28,802 nt of DNA from Bimuria novae-zelandiae CBS 107.79 (GCA_010015655.1 ML976696.1:228968-257769); one strand, 5' to 3'; positions 19,559 through 28,802 are shown, counted from the stretch's first letter. Numbers and translations: made by a program. The notes: generated by a model from the sequence alone, not told the origin.

Positions 19559-21686
19559 TCAAGACGGAATACCAATCTCGTATCCGAGTAGAACCTCCGT
19601 CGTACTCCCTTCCCAGCCTCTGTTGCCGCCAGTTGAGATCATAAAATTGCACGTAGGGTCGAGATACAACTGTGATATAACACCTGTTCGATGACCCGGC
19701 ACAATGAGGAAAGGTACTGCAAGGTTCTTGTTCTCCTGCTCGTGAAGATCGTATAAGCGAAGAATGTCGTAGGATGCGCTGCCATGATGTTAGCTGGACC
19801 ACAAGAGGAGATGGAAAAACCAACGTACCATACGAGATGCCGGCGGTTCGGCATCGCTCGCACAGCGCTCACGGCGCCACTAACTCCAGGGAATTTGAAG
19901 GTACGCCGCGGTTCTCGTAGGCTCTTATGCAAGCTATATTCATCAACGGTACCATTCCTTCGGCCCGCATAGATGAAGTTGCCGTCTGGTGACCAGCAGG
20001 CATTCATACACCATGGTGGCGTGTTGCGTGGTGGCGCTATACGAGCGATTGGTTTCGACTGCCGCCGGTCCCAAATCCGTATTGGGCCATCGATTGCTGC
20101 GTCGAAAAATGTGGTTTCAGAGGAAGCCGGTTGCTCGGCTTGCAAAGCACCGCTAGCAGCTGCCCCTGATATTTCCTCCGAATGTGGGAGACCATTCAAA
20201 TGCGCACTGGACTGACTTTCGGAAACGCCATTGACCATTGTCTCGGTGTTATCTCCAGCTGCAGCTGCCGGAGGTTTCTTTAGTGCCTCTGGTGATTGCT
20301 CACGAGCAGGAGCTTGTACAGGTCCGCCAAGATCCATCATATCCATGCCAGCGTTAGCGTCCTCATCGGCTTGCTGAATACCGTTGGCGATGGCTCGGGA
20401 AAGTTCGTCATCTTCGTCGTCCGCGTATGCAGCAAATGCAGACGGGCCGTTCGACGGATCCTTGTCATCACCGAACAGCGAGTCCTTGTCGCCGAACAGT
20501 GAATCTTCCGGTGATCCAGCAGCATCTTCGTTGCCGTTTTCCTCTCGTGCAGAAGGTCGACTTGACGGTCCAACACCATTGGAGAGACCATTGGCTTGTG
20601 GTCGGGACGCGTTATTCGAAGAAAATGTGCCGTTCGAGACAGGTACTATGTTTGTATCCTGGGGTATGGGCACCGTGGACATGGGTCGTTGCTCGATGGC
20701 TGAGATCTGACCTCCGCTAGTCTCGAAACGCCTCTTCACCTGTCCGGTGTTGAGGTCCCAATCATTGATGGTCTTGTCCCAGCTTCCAGAGAGGACAGAC
20801 GTCTCGTCTTGCGCAAGTGTCAAGACAGACACAGCTGACGTGTGCTGGTGGAGCGTGTGTATCCGTTTCCCTTCCTCGTGCCGCACAGACTGCAGGTTGA
20901 TGCCTCCCGATTCAAGCCCAGAGAGAAGCCAGAGCGATTGGTGGTGTACAGCGAGCGAGTACACAGGGGAGAGACTGGTGGCATCCTCATTGCGATCCGA
21001 GTCTTCATTCTCCCAGTAGCTCAGGAGCACACCGGCCTTGGTAACACTGTCCACGAATGGGTGCCGTTGTGCCACGGTAAGAGCCAGCTTCCCATTAGCT
21101 GTATCGATCCAATTGAACTTTCGTATGTATCCATCCGCTCCTCCGCTGAAGACCCAGCGCATGTCCGGCGTCGCTGTAACGGCATTTATTGAAGTACTGT
21201 GCGGGGCTGCGATTGTCGGTATGATGTCGTAGACGGGCGCATTGAGGGCTTCCTGGCGCACACTCGGGCGGAAAGGGAGTCCTCCCGCTATGGAGGCAGC
21301 TCGCGGGGAGGGAGACGTGAGGGTAACTGTGGGATTCGTGTCTGTTCGCGAGGCTCCTGGAATAGTAGAAGTGCCATTGGGAAGGCTTCGCGGCCGCTGC
21401 GAGGGGCTATCGGGCTCGTCTTGGTCGTCGTCGTCGTTGTCTCCATTCCCATCGTCATCGTCCCCGTCACCGTCGCCATCATCGCCATCCTCGTCCCCTT
21501 CATCGCCGTCTGCATCTGCGTCACCGTCGCCATCTGCGTCACCGTCGTCGACGTCCTCCATAATCTCGTCGCCGTCATTCTCGGAGCTCGTATCCGGAGA
21601 GCCTACGTCATGGTCAGCTGCGCGCAGAGTAATCGACCATATGGAGAGCCACCTGCTCCGTTCTCGTCCTCATCGTCAAAGTTCAT
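19559..21686 (-). CDS. SPT8: SAGA complex subunit Spt8 (WD40 protein)
   Basis: Three exons, 21686-21653, 21602-19829 and 19778-19559, give 675 residues. Intron 1 (50 nt, GTGGCT...CTGACCATGACGTAG) sits behind the 11-codon first exon MNFDDEDENGA. Intron 2 (50 nt, GTACGT...CTAACATCATGGCAG) precedes a C-terminal exon ending GYEIGIPS. The N-terminus, up to about residue 65, is an extreme Asp-rich acidic run. WD40 repeats follow (MRWVFSGGADGYIRKFNW; GGINLQSVRHEEGK; ETSVLSGSWDKTINDWDLNTGQ), then a disordered insert of about 180 residues rich in Asp, Ser and Asn, then more WD repeats (DGPIRIWDRRQ; WSPDGNFIYAGRRNGTVDEY; HRTGVISQLYLDPTCNFMIS). This is the Spt8 layout. Spt8 bridges SAGA and TATA-binding protein in the nucleus and controls TBP delivery. 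Starting at the internal ATG 21561 would lose a conserved acidic start. Intact. Confidence 0.9.
19779..19828 (-). other. Spt8 intron 2
   Basis: 50 nt, GTACGT donor, CTAAC branch site, GGCAG acceptor. Removal joins HLV to CASYDILRLYDLHEQ, restoring the last WD repeat. Reading through gives an unrelated tail and a false stop at 19639. Confidence 0.85.
21603..21652 (-). other. Spt8 intron 1
   Basis: 50 nt, GTGGCT donor, CTGAC branch site, CGTAG acceptor, phase 1. An alternative donor GTCGAT would keep the frame but leave only 28 nt, too short for a fungal intron. Confidence 0.65.
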
Positions 21687-22165
21687 GGTGCTCCAGCGCG
21701 CCCATGAACCGGGGCCGCTGGTCTGCGGGGCGAAGTGACCACTAAGGGTCTACAGTCGATTGTTGGACGGTGTCGGTTCAGATTGAAAAGTGCGTCTGCG
21801 GGAGTGGTCAGGTCGTCGAAAGCGCAGCGTATCTGCACACTTGCACCTGCATTAAGCTCGGGCGCGTTGCTTGTGAACGCGACGATGAGGCTCGGCTGAT
21901 GCGGGTCAATTGCCGGGATCACCGCGCTAAGAGCGTGAACCTGCGGCCCCGGCGAGCTCGACTCAACACCAATCTCGTCTTCTGTCGATATCCACCCCGG
22001 AAGCTCGATCCAGGCCTGATTCGGTCTGCATGGGACAAAGCCTAGTGTCGAAAAGCATGGACAGTCCCTCGAGTGAAACGGACGGACAAAAGACCAGTAG
22101 GCCACCCAACTCGTGAGTCCTGTCATGCCTGCTATAGCTTGACTTCCAATATTGCATCTTCCCAG
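21687..22165. other. Divergent gap upstream of Spt8 and the repeat-module gene
   Basis: Holds the Spt8 promoter on the minus strand. A well-formed 53-nt intron (GTGAGT at 22113 to CCCAG at 22165) leads into the first repeat module at 22166, so an upstream exon is expected at about 22030-22112. The frame that fits phase 0 has a TAG at about 22098 and no start after it, so I cannot model the exon. A 178-codon minus frame over this region has no recognisable content. Confidence 0.45.
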
Positions 22166-22969
22166 GCTACGGTGTACGAAGGTCATGCACTCACAGGGCA
22201 ACCATTTTACTATTCCCAAGACATGCTCCAGTCAGGGTATTGTCAAGATTTTCATTTGAGCAGCGGTATTTCATCGCAAGTTCAAAATACGTCCAGGGAA
22301 ACCAGAGATTACTTCTGCACATACTACAAGTGGGTAGTATTCGGTTTAATTTTCCATGTGAATACTAACATCAAGTTCATAGTGATAGTTACCGTACAGA
22401 AGACATACTGGGAGATATAGTATATTTGAACGGTATGGGGCTGGCGAGTGGGACTTGACTGGTCCCTACGACAATTATATACGGAGCATGAGATGCGAAT
22501 ATGGCAGTTCAGCAGCACAAGAGGCTACGGCCTAGCCCGTCGTGAGTTGCCATTTGATTCCCACGGATGATCTCACTACTGTGCTCCCAGGTTATACTTC
22601 ACTCCGAGCATGATTATAAAGGATACCCATGGCGTTATAAGCAATCACAGCTAGACAATGAAGAGTGTGTCAACCTGGTATATGGGTGGGGATACGAGAA
22701 CGTGTCGTCATATACTCAGCTCGAGACCGCGAACAAGAAACATTATTACTGCGAATACTTTCCGTATGTCCCCTTCGTTCTCAGTCGTCCATGTATTGAC
22801 ATCCCATCTTTAGGCAAGTTAATTGCTCCGAGGAGCCGACAAAAACCATCATGAAGCTCGTCCTCCTGCAAGGACCCCCAAGAAACTCGAAAGAGATGGC
22901 CTTGGCAGCTGGGATGAGACCCGCATCTTCGATAATTATGTTGTGAGTATGGAGTGTCAATACGGTCAA
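22166..22969 (+). pseudogene. Tandem-module gene with crystallin-like repeats, probably decaying
   Basis: Two modules of the same exon plan. Module 1: exon A 22166-22329 (ATVYEGHALTGQ...YFCTYY), intron 22330-22399, exon B 22400-22541 (...FERYGAGEWD...DNYIRSMRCEYG). Module 2: exon C 22591-22763 (VILHSEHDYKGY...HYYCEYF) and exon D from 22873 (LERDGLGSWD...DNYVVSMECQYG). Introns fall at identical points and phases: A and C end in phase 2 just after the (Y/F)YC.YY/F motif, B ends in phase 0, and GTGAGT introns precede A and C. The V.LY...YKG, central Cys, ISS/VSS and Cys pattern resembles beta/gamma-crystallin Greek keys and suggests an extracellular disulphide protein; that is inference. Module 1 has an in-frame TAG at 22533, and exon D needs a weak CAAG acceptor. 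No signal-peptide exon was found. I do not recognise a named family. Confidence 0.5.
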
Positions 22970-23606
22970 GCTCCGACCAGAGATCAGGAACCAATAGATG
23001 CGTCTGCTCTACTGGCTTCAGCAACTTGTATGGCGGAATTGTTAGAATCTTTGATGTCTACAGGACCGCTACCGACGATGCATAACATCACTGCGGGTTC
23101 TATGACGGGAACGAAGACGATGGGGGCGAATGCAACCACGAGCAAGACGGTCCTCGCGACAAAGGCTCACCAACACTGGTACAATCTTAATGAACGTCGC
23201 AACGTCAACAGAAGATGCCACCACACGGGGAACCCCATCAACGGACGTTGCGGCTTTGTCTACCTAGGTCGTTACGATTCTTTGTACCGAGGTTTTCACT
23301 TCTATGCAAGCCTATTGTACTGCGATCGAGACCAAAACGAGGGGTTCTCTTCTCTCGAATGTAACGGGAGCCCCGCCTAGCTCCACTGGCGTCTTACACA
23401 ATATTTCGCACCAATGCGAGAAATATAGTTACGGTCGCCCGGAGCTGCACGAAGGGTGCGTTAGCAGATCAGGAGCAAATACTACTGCCTTCTACGCTCG
23501 TAATTCAACGTGGGGCTCGCGTCTAGTAAGGATCAGCTTTTCGTCTTCACTTTCGCTTTATGTCTTAGTCACCAGCCATCATGTCGGAATCTCGACGCAT
23601 GACTAA
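22970..23606 (+). pseudogene. Possible third, more decayed repeat module
   Basis: After the second module the reading becomes discontinuous. Pieces such as YGGIVRIFDVYRTATDD with HHCGFYDGNEDDGGEC in one frame (about 23030-23150), and CGFVYLGRYDSLYRGFHFY in another (about 23250-23310), look like further V.LY...Y.G starts with cysteines, but stops and frame changes separate them. A later frame (to 23606) is Ser/Asn-rich with a hydrophobic end. This could be more modules of the same gene, in decay or with introns I cannot place. Confidence 0.3.
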
Positions 23607-24127
23607 CCTGAGACAGAGGTAGCACGCCATATAACATTTGTAATTTGATTTACTGTAGTCTGGAAGATCCCTTTTCATTCGTCGCGCAGAATCTCTTTTC
23701 ATTTTCTCTACGCACTCTCATCCTCCCGCGTTATGCTGAAGTTGGCCATTGTCTTGCTCATCCTGGGGTAACACACCGGCGATTACTTGGAGTTCTTGCA
23801 GCCCACTTCCAAGTTTCCACGAGGGTCATCGCTTGTTTGTTTGTATGTCGCTGGGCTGCAAACCCACCCGTCACAATCCATCAGAGTCATTGTTTCGCAT
23901 ACACACAAATTGCTAGCCTTTAGTATTGTCTTAGTCCTGTGTGTTACCCCAGGACCAGCAATACAGATTGGCTGACTGCATCTACTCCGCTCTTTCCGTT
24001 TGTCTCGTTTGTTGACCGCCGTTCCTGCCGTTTGCACAACTCGCGCCTTCCCCGTCCGCCACTTTTCTCCACAACCTCCAACTTACCACATCCTTCAACA
24101 ACAACTTTGGCGCAAACAAGCAGCGCA
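23607..24127. other. 5' flank of the helicase gene, containing an inverted-repeat element
   Basis: The 164 bp after the element at 23752-23963 are CT-rich (CTCTTTCCG, CTTCCCCGTCCGCC), as in fungal promoters and leaders, and end at the helicase ATG at 24128. No other gene is apparent. Confidence 0.5.
23752..23963. repeat. Short inverted-repeat element (MITE- or introner-like), 212 bp
   Basis: The left end TCTTGCTCATCCTGGGGTA continues ACACAC; the right end is its inverse, with GTGTGTTACCCCAGGACCAG. The outer 45 bp of the right end match 12890-12934 at 42 of 45 positions. The centre is unrelated to known genes. I could not define a clean target duplication. The termini contain GTAACA and TTACCCCAG, which read as a splice donor and acceptor. 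Confidence 0.65.
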
Positions 24128-27100
24128 ATGCCGGCGAAAAGAGGCTATGACCGCGGTCAGCCCAGCAATCAGAGGTCCCGCGGGGCCAACAGGTACGGCG
24201 CGCTTGCCAACGGCGACGAGTACGGTAAGTCGTTTGTGTCGTTGTATGACCTATCCTGGTGTAACTCACGATTGCGTCAATTTCCTTCGTTCCTGGCAGC
24301 ATCCCCCCCTCCTCAAATATAGAGAAAGCCCCCAAACTTTGAGCCTGTGTGTTACCCCAGAACGCACGGCACATCAACAGAAGCCCGCTAATTGAGTAGG
24401 AACCGGCGATATGAACCCGCATCTGACGGAGCGCTTCGGCGCCGCTCGGCTTGACGATCGATACCCGGACCCTGAGGTGGCTCCACTGGCCAGACCTTCG
24501 CGTACCAACAACGACATTTGGAAGTACGGTGAAGACGCGAAGAAGCCTGTAGTCAATGCTGGCTCCTGGATCAGCAAGCCCGAAGTGCCAACTGCTTCTG
24601 AGCTCCTTGCGAACTACCAGAGTGGCTTTGCGGTTGGAGAACAGATTATTGACCTTGATCAAGAGCTTCGGCCCAACAAGGTTGTGGGCGCTTACGAGAG
24701 CAATGAAGAGTACCTTGGCACGCAGTACGATCTCCTGCGGGAGGACGCTCTTCGCCCTCTCCGTCAAGCCATCGAGGAAGTCAGGAGGAATCCGTACCTG
24801 GACGAAGCTAGCTACTCTTCGTCGAGCGGAATCGGTATTTATGAACCAGTAAGTCGGGATGTGGTGGCCTGTGTTATCAACCAATACACAGTGCAGTATT
24901 AGAACGTCAAACTAACGCATCAAGGTCTACCTGAAAGCCGTTCAGTTCTCCTTTGGTGGTCTCTCCGCCAAAATGGCGTTCAGTTTGAGTCGTGTGAAGA
25001 AGCTCGTACGCTGGAAACAGTCGAAGCGGCTCATTACCGGGACCCTCGTCGCGTTATCTCCCGCAGATGACGCTTTCCATGATCACAGTAAGGTGCTCCT
25101 CGCGACTGTTGGAGCGAGACCCCTCTCAGCTCTAGAGTCGAACAACCCTCCAGAGATCGACTTGTTCTTCGTGCACCCAGAAGAGTATGACTGGGATCCG
25201 ACACGTAAATGGATCATGGTGGAATCCCGGTCATCCTTTTTCGAGGCGAGCCGTCACACGCTCCTCGCCCTCCAACACATGATGCGGGAGCCTTTTCCAC
25301 TCTCTGAACACATCGTAAAAGCGCAGAAAGATGTCGGACCACCGGAGTACGTCAGGTTGAACCCTGAAACCGACCTCAGCTCCCTTGTCAGCATAGATGA
25401 GGCCGAAGGGTTCAGCCATGTTAACATCCTCCAGGAATGGCCAACAGGTGACAATTTGACGTTGGATCCTTCGCAATCCAGAGCGCTGAACAGAATGATG
25501 ACGAAGAAACTTGCCGTTGTCCAAGGTCCTCCGGGGACCGGGAAGACCTACGTTTCTGTGATTGCTTTGAAAACGATGCTGGCGAACATGCATCGAGGTG
25601 ACCCGCCTATCATCGTAACCTGCCAAACCAACCACGCCCTCGATCAACTTCTCCGGCACGTCGCCGAATTTGAGTCAAGCTTTATTAGGCTGGGTGGTCA
25701 AACAAAGGACCACGACAAGATAAAGAAGCGGACTGTAAGTGTTATGACCGAGAGGTGATGGGTACAGCCTACCCGTATACTAATTCGAGCAGTTGTACGA
25801 AGTGCGGTCTGACTTCGAGCAGCCCAAGATCCCTGGAAGTCGGAAAAACCGTGCCATGGGTGCTATGAGGCAATTGACAGCAAAGATGCAGATGTTGCTG
25901 GCTCCTTTTGAGAGGAAGAACACACCGCTGGACCATCGACTCCTCGCCGAACTTGGCTTGATCAATGAGCACCATGCCGAATCTCTGGACATCGGGGCAC
26001 AGTCGGCTATGGGTATACCTCAAACCACTACTGGTATCCAAATGGAGCAATGGCTGGGCAGGTGCGTTGAGCGATTCGACCGCCCTTACCAGGCGGATGA
26101 TTTTGGTATGCCGTATGAAGAGGAGGACTTCGAAGAGGCAGAGCAGCTGCAGGAGATTGAAGCCGAAGTAGTTGCTCGTGATTTTGATGAGGACATTGAG
26201 GCTCTTAGAGGCCCAATCTCCACCCTCAGCGATAACTACAGGGGCAAGAAAGGGAGCAAGCTGAGGACGGATGCTCAAATTCGGACCAAGCTGGACGAGA
26301 CTGAAGATTTGACAACTATCCCTATCGAGGATCGCGGTGTCATTTACGATTACTTACTGCGTCAAGCAAAACAGAAAGTGTTCGGGAAATTCCGTGAATA
26401 CGCCAAACAGTACGCCGAGCACGTTCAACTACGCAAGACTGGACAGTGGGAAGAGGACCAGGGAATCCTGTTGAGTCAACGAATTATCGGCATGACGACC
26501 ACCGGCCTGAGCAAGTACCGCGCCCTGATTGCAAGCCTGAGGCCTAGGGTGGTCTTGATTGAAGAGGCGGCAGAAACACTCGAAGCTCCCGTCACTGCCG
26601 CATGCTTCCCAACGCTGGAGCATCTGATCCTGGTTGGCGATCACCAACAGCTGCGACCCCACTGCAACCTACACGAGTTTGAGGACGAGCCGTACAACTT
26701 CAACTTGTCGCTTTTTGAGCGCATGGTCGACAATAACATCGAGCTTGATACTCTAAGGCGCCAGCGTCGAATGATTCCGGAGATCCGACGTCTACTACAG
26801 CCTATATATGGTGAAAAATTAAAGGACCATCCGAGTGTCAGGGACATCGACAACCGCCCACCGGTAGAGGGTATGGGTGGAGTTAATTCGTACTTCTTCA
26901 CGCATGAATGGGCCGAGTCCCGAGATAACAACCAGTCTGCGAAGAACGAGGAAGAGGCTGACATGATTGTTGGCTTTTTCGACTACCTCGTTCTGAATGG
27001 TGTTGACCCAGCAAAGATTACTGTCATGACCTTTTACAACGGTCAGCGGAAGCTTCTCAGTGCAAGGCTAAAGAACCATCCGAATCTTCGTCATCAAGTT

Positions 27101-28340
27101 ACCAAGGTCGTCACCGTTGACTCTTACCAAGGCGAAGAGAATGACATCATACTTTTATCACTGGTACGGAGCGCTAAAGATGGCAAAATTGGCTTCTTGT
27201 CGGTCGACAATCGTGTCTGTGTGGCACTCTCTCGTGCTAAGCGAGGCTTCTATTTGTTCGGGAATGCAGAGAAATTGGTGGTAGCCAGCGACACATGGGA
27301 AGCTGTTGTGAAGGTGATGTGGGGACATAGAAAGAAGAGTGAGATTCCTACGACTGGTCCTCCAAAGCGTATCGGATACTGGCTGCCTCTCACGTGTCTC
27401 AAACACGGCAACAAGAGCTTCATTCAAGAGCCCAAAGACTGGGAACTGTCAAGCGGAGGGTGTCTCCAAAAGTGTGGGTGCATCCTGCCCTGCGGGCACA
27501 AATGCATGTTGACCTGTCACCCGTAAGTTGCCATCTCTAGCCTGTGGCGTGATCGACGACGTATCACGTATTGAGTCCTGACAGGCTCTATTTTCAAGAG
27601 CATCGCTAACCTATTACAGATTCGAAAATGACCGTATCAACTGCATGCAAAAGTGTAATAGACCATGCTCCACATGCGGACATGCGTGTAATCAGGGTTG
27701 CTCCGAACCCTGCAGGTGCACGAACTGCGAACGCCGTAGTGGGGGAAGGAAAGCCATGATCAAGCCGCTGCAAAAGGCGGGTGGTGCGGTTCAACACACT
27801 CTACCGAGTCCCCCTTACTATGCTTACCCGCGAGCGCTACCCGCAGGTCCTGCACCTCCTGCAACTCTTTCAGCGCCTCCAGCTCCTGCAGCGCCTGTTG
27901 CCGCAGAGACAGTCTCGGAGCACTCGGGTAGCACTTCCAAACAATGGCAAGCATACGCCAGCGGAGGTGTAAAGGCAGACGATGAACGGGCCCAGGAGAA
28001 GAAGCGCAAAGAAGCAGCCAAGTTCCAGGAGCTTATCTCGAATGGTTCATCCTCTTCTAACGGACTTGCCTCCGGTAAGCTGATTCAGCTTTCGCCTAAG
28101 AAGAAGTCTTCGAACATCCCCTCTGCAAACACCAACCTCCTTGTCGACTTGACCGACGAAAATGCGTCGGTTGCGCCAGCCGTGATGACTCCAAGCAAGT
28201 CTGGGCGCATGTCGTACAAGGAGACATTTTCCTACGTAGGCGATATTACAAGTCCTGTCAGTTCACAACAGGACGCTGGACCGGTGACGAGAGTGGAAGA
28301 GCAAAAGGCCCCCGCGCCGGTGTTCAACCTGCTGGACTGA
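24128..28340 (+). CDS. ZNFX1/Hrr1-type SF1 RNA helicase with NF-X1 zinc fingers
   Basis: Five exons: 24128-24224, 24400-24848, 24925-25734, 25793-27522 and 27620-28340; 1,268 residues, all junctions in frame. The N-terminal 300 residues hold the family region (DWDPTRKWIMVESRSSFFEA). UPF1-like helicase motifs follow: Walker A GPPGTGKT at about 383-390, Walker B IEEAAE at about 708 (EEAA in place of DEAA), GDHQQLRP at about 734, a TVDSYQGEEND block at about 893, and ALSRAKRG at about 928. About 160 residues between motifs Ia and II are acidic (EEEDFEEAEQLQEIEAE). NF-X1 zinc fingers begin at about 1009 (CLQKCGCILPCGHKC) and continue past the last intron (CNRPCSTCGHACNQGC). The Ala/Pro-rich, low-complexity tail ends FNLLD. 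Homologues are S. pombe Hrr1 (RNA-directed RNA polymerase complex, heterochromatin) and animal ZNFX1 (small-RNA inheritance, antiviral response). A role in small-RNA silencing is therefore likely, not proven. Confidence 0.9.
24225..24399 (+). other. Helicase intron 1, enlarged by an inverted-repeat insert
   Basis: 175 nt, GTAAGT donor, CTAAT branch site, TTGAGTAG acceptor, phase 1; joins DEYG to TGDMNPHL. The middle (24253-24362) is a repeat element; without it the intron would be about 65 nt, the local norm. Confidence 0.8.
24253..24362. repeat. Short inverted-repeat element inside helicase intron 1, 110 bp
   Basis: Left end ATCCTGGTGTAACTCACGATT resembles the 23752 end (ATCCTGGGGTAACACAC...GATT). 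The right end CTGTGTGTTACCCCAGAA is the inverse form seen at 23938-23955. The interior is shorter than in the 212-bp copy and CT/A-rich. I infer a second, shorter member of the same family. Confidence 0.6.
24849..24924 (+). other. Helicase intron 2
   Basis: 76 nt, GTAAGT donor, ACTAAC branch site, ATCAAG acceptor, phase 0; joins GIGIYEP to VYLKAVQF. Confidence 0.85.
25735..25792 (+). other. Helicase intron 3
   Basis: 58 nt, GTAAGT donor, ACTAAT branch site, GAGCAG acceptor, phase 0; joins KKRT to LYEVRSDF between helicase motifs Ia and II. Confidence 0.85.
27523..27619 (+). other. Helicase intron 4
   Basis: 97 nt, GTAAGT donor, GCTAAC branch site, TTACAG acceptor, phase 2; joins MLTCHP to FENDRINC between two NF-X1 fingers. 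Confidence 0.85.
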
Positions 28341-28591
28341 GAGAAGTTGACAACGGGGATTTTGGCGGCGGTGTGACTCATTTTCAAGGCGAAGGCTCAG
28401 GTTGCCATGTTATTCCAGAGTGCGTACTCGGCCCCTAGCGGTCGATATCGATTTTTCTCCGAAAAAGGCCGTGCGGAGCACGGCCCTACAAGCTCAATGG
28501 GCCACACATACTCAATGGGCCAAATGTGACGAAATGCGATTTGTATAGTAATTTGTATGTAAAATACATCGTCCCGTATGTAAATTGTCGC
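28341..28591. other. Convergent gap with hairpin and 12-bp repeats
   Basis: 3' flanks of two convergent genes. It holds a perfect 8-bp-stem hairpin GGCCGTGC-GGA-GCACGGCC (28467-28485) and two CTCAATGGGCCA repeats (28493-28504 and 28511-28522), 6 bp apart. The hairpin could be a transposon terminus or a 3'-end structure; I cannot decide between them. Confidence 0.5.
28467..28485. repeat. Perfect short hairpin
   Basis: 8-bp perfect stem with a 3-nt loop, very GC-rich, 126 bp after the helicase stop codon. The flanks TTTTTCTCCGAAAAA just before it are themselves partly self-complementary. Confidence 0.7.
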
Positions 28592-28802
28592 TTAGAAGCC
28601 CCAATCAGCTTCTGCTGCATTTAGTGCTTCAAATGGACTTGAGTAGCCTTTATCGTCGTCGCTGCTGACGACCTGGGTCTCTTGTATGGTGAATTGACTA
28701 TCTGGGACTTGAACAATTGCCTCCTGCTTGACCTCAGAGCGTCCTTTTTGGTGTATCAATATTGTATATGGATCCATGGAGCAGCGGGCCATCAGGCCAA
28801 GC
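28592..28802 (-). CDS. C-terminal part of an unknown gene, cut by the window edge
   Basis: The frame is open from the right edge to a stop at 28592 and includes an in-frame ATG at 28792 that may be internal. About 69 residues are visible, ending PFEALNAAEADWGF: polar, acidic (SSDDDKGYSS), without membrane segments or cysteine motifs. Convergent with the helicase gene. I do not recognise it; it could be the tail of a cellular protein or of a transposon gene, considering the hairpin 100 bp downstream of its stop. Confidence 0.4.
   Translation of the reverse strand, partial: LGLMARCSMDPYTILIHQKGRSEVKQEAIVQVPDSQFTIQETQVVSSDDDKGYSSPFEALNAAEADWGF

Noticed and set aside
21410..21560. GAC/GTC-rich microsatellite-like tract
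   Set aside because: It is the coding run for the acidic N-terminus of Spt8, not an independent repeat.
21683..22219. 178-codon minus frame upstream of Spt8
   Set aside because: Overlaps the true Spt8 start in another frame; no domain, and its extent reflects high GC.
24225..24360. Alternative helicase intron 1 ending at TTACCCCAG (24360)
   Set aside because: It would enter a frame with a stop at the TGA in AATTGAGTAG; the acceptor at 24399 restores GTGDMNPHL in frame.
23982..24884. 300-codon minus frame opposite helicase exons 1-2
   Set aside because: It crosses two well-supported introns of the sense gene and has no recognisable content.
1..28802. CRISPR array, tRNA or rRNA genes
   Set aside because: No regularly spaced identical repeats and no convincing tRNA A/B boxes or rRNA segments were seen; the genome type is eukaryotic.

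Overview
The window looks like nuclear DNA of a filamentous ascomycete (Pezizomycotina; a Dothideomycete is my best guess, not proven). Evidence: genes with short introns (about 50-210 nt) that have GTAAGT-type donors and CTAAC/CTGAC branch sites; fungal proteins throughout (Spt8, Ipk1, a UPF0643 member, a DeSI-thioredoxin-PUL protein, a ZNFX1/Hrr1-type helicase); and a 9-kb block almost free of CpA/TpG but still containing CpG, the mark of repeat-induced point mutation (RIP).

Region 1 (1 to about 9,960) is a transposon graveyard. Two short divergent reading frames (91-285 minus, 495-959 plus) lie at its left edge. A RIP-degraded hAT transposase fills about 7,870-9,785. Between them a complete but RIP-killed Ty1/copia element (1,038-7,763, minus strand) is inserted, with 260-bp LTRs and an exact 5-bp target duplication (ATTAC). 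Two un-mutated solo LTRs of other families (2,847-3,272 and 4,993-5,377), each with its own exact 5-bp duplication, sit inside the copia body. The order of events can be read directly: hAT, then copia, then RIP, then the two younger LTR insertions.

Region 2 (about 10,000-12,950) is a decay zone with two pseudogenes on the minus strand: an epoxide-hydrolase-type alpha/beta hydrolase broken by a stop codon, a frameshift and a 161-bp foldback hAT MITE (10,102-10,262, 8-bp target duplication), and an F-box gene with two frameshifts.

Region 3 (13,345-21,686) is ordinary housekeeping: a PPPDE/DeSI-thioredoxin-PUL protein (+), a UPF0643 protein (+), inositol-pentakisphosphate 2-kinase (-) and the SAGA subunit Spt8 (-). 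These genes have clean exon structures and intergenic gaps of 0.5-0.8 kb.

Region 4 (22,166 to about 23,600) holds a decaying multi-exon gene of tandem, two-exon repeat modules that resemble beta/gamma-crystallin folds. I do not recognise it as a named family.

Region 5 (24,128-28,340) is a five-exon SF1 helicase with NF-X1 zinc fingers, the ZNFX1/Hrr1 family linked to small-RNA silencing. A short inverted-repeat family (core CTGGGGTAACACAC) occurs just upstream of it, in its first intron, and beside the F-box pseudogene. The C-terminal end of one more minus-strand gene runs off the right edge.
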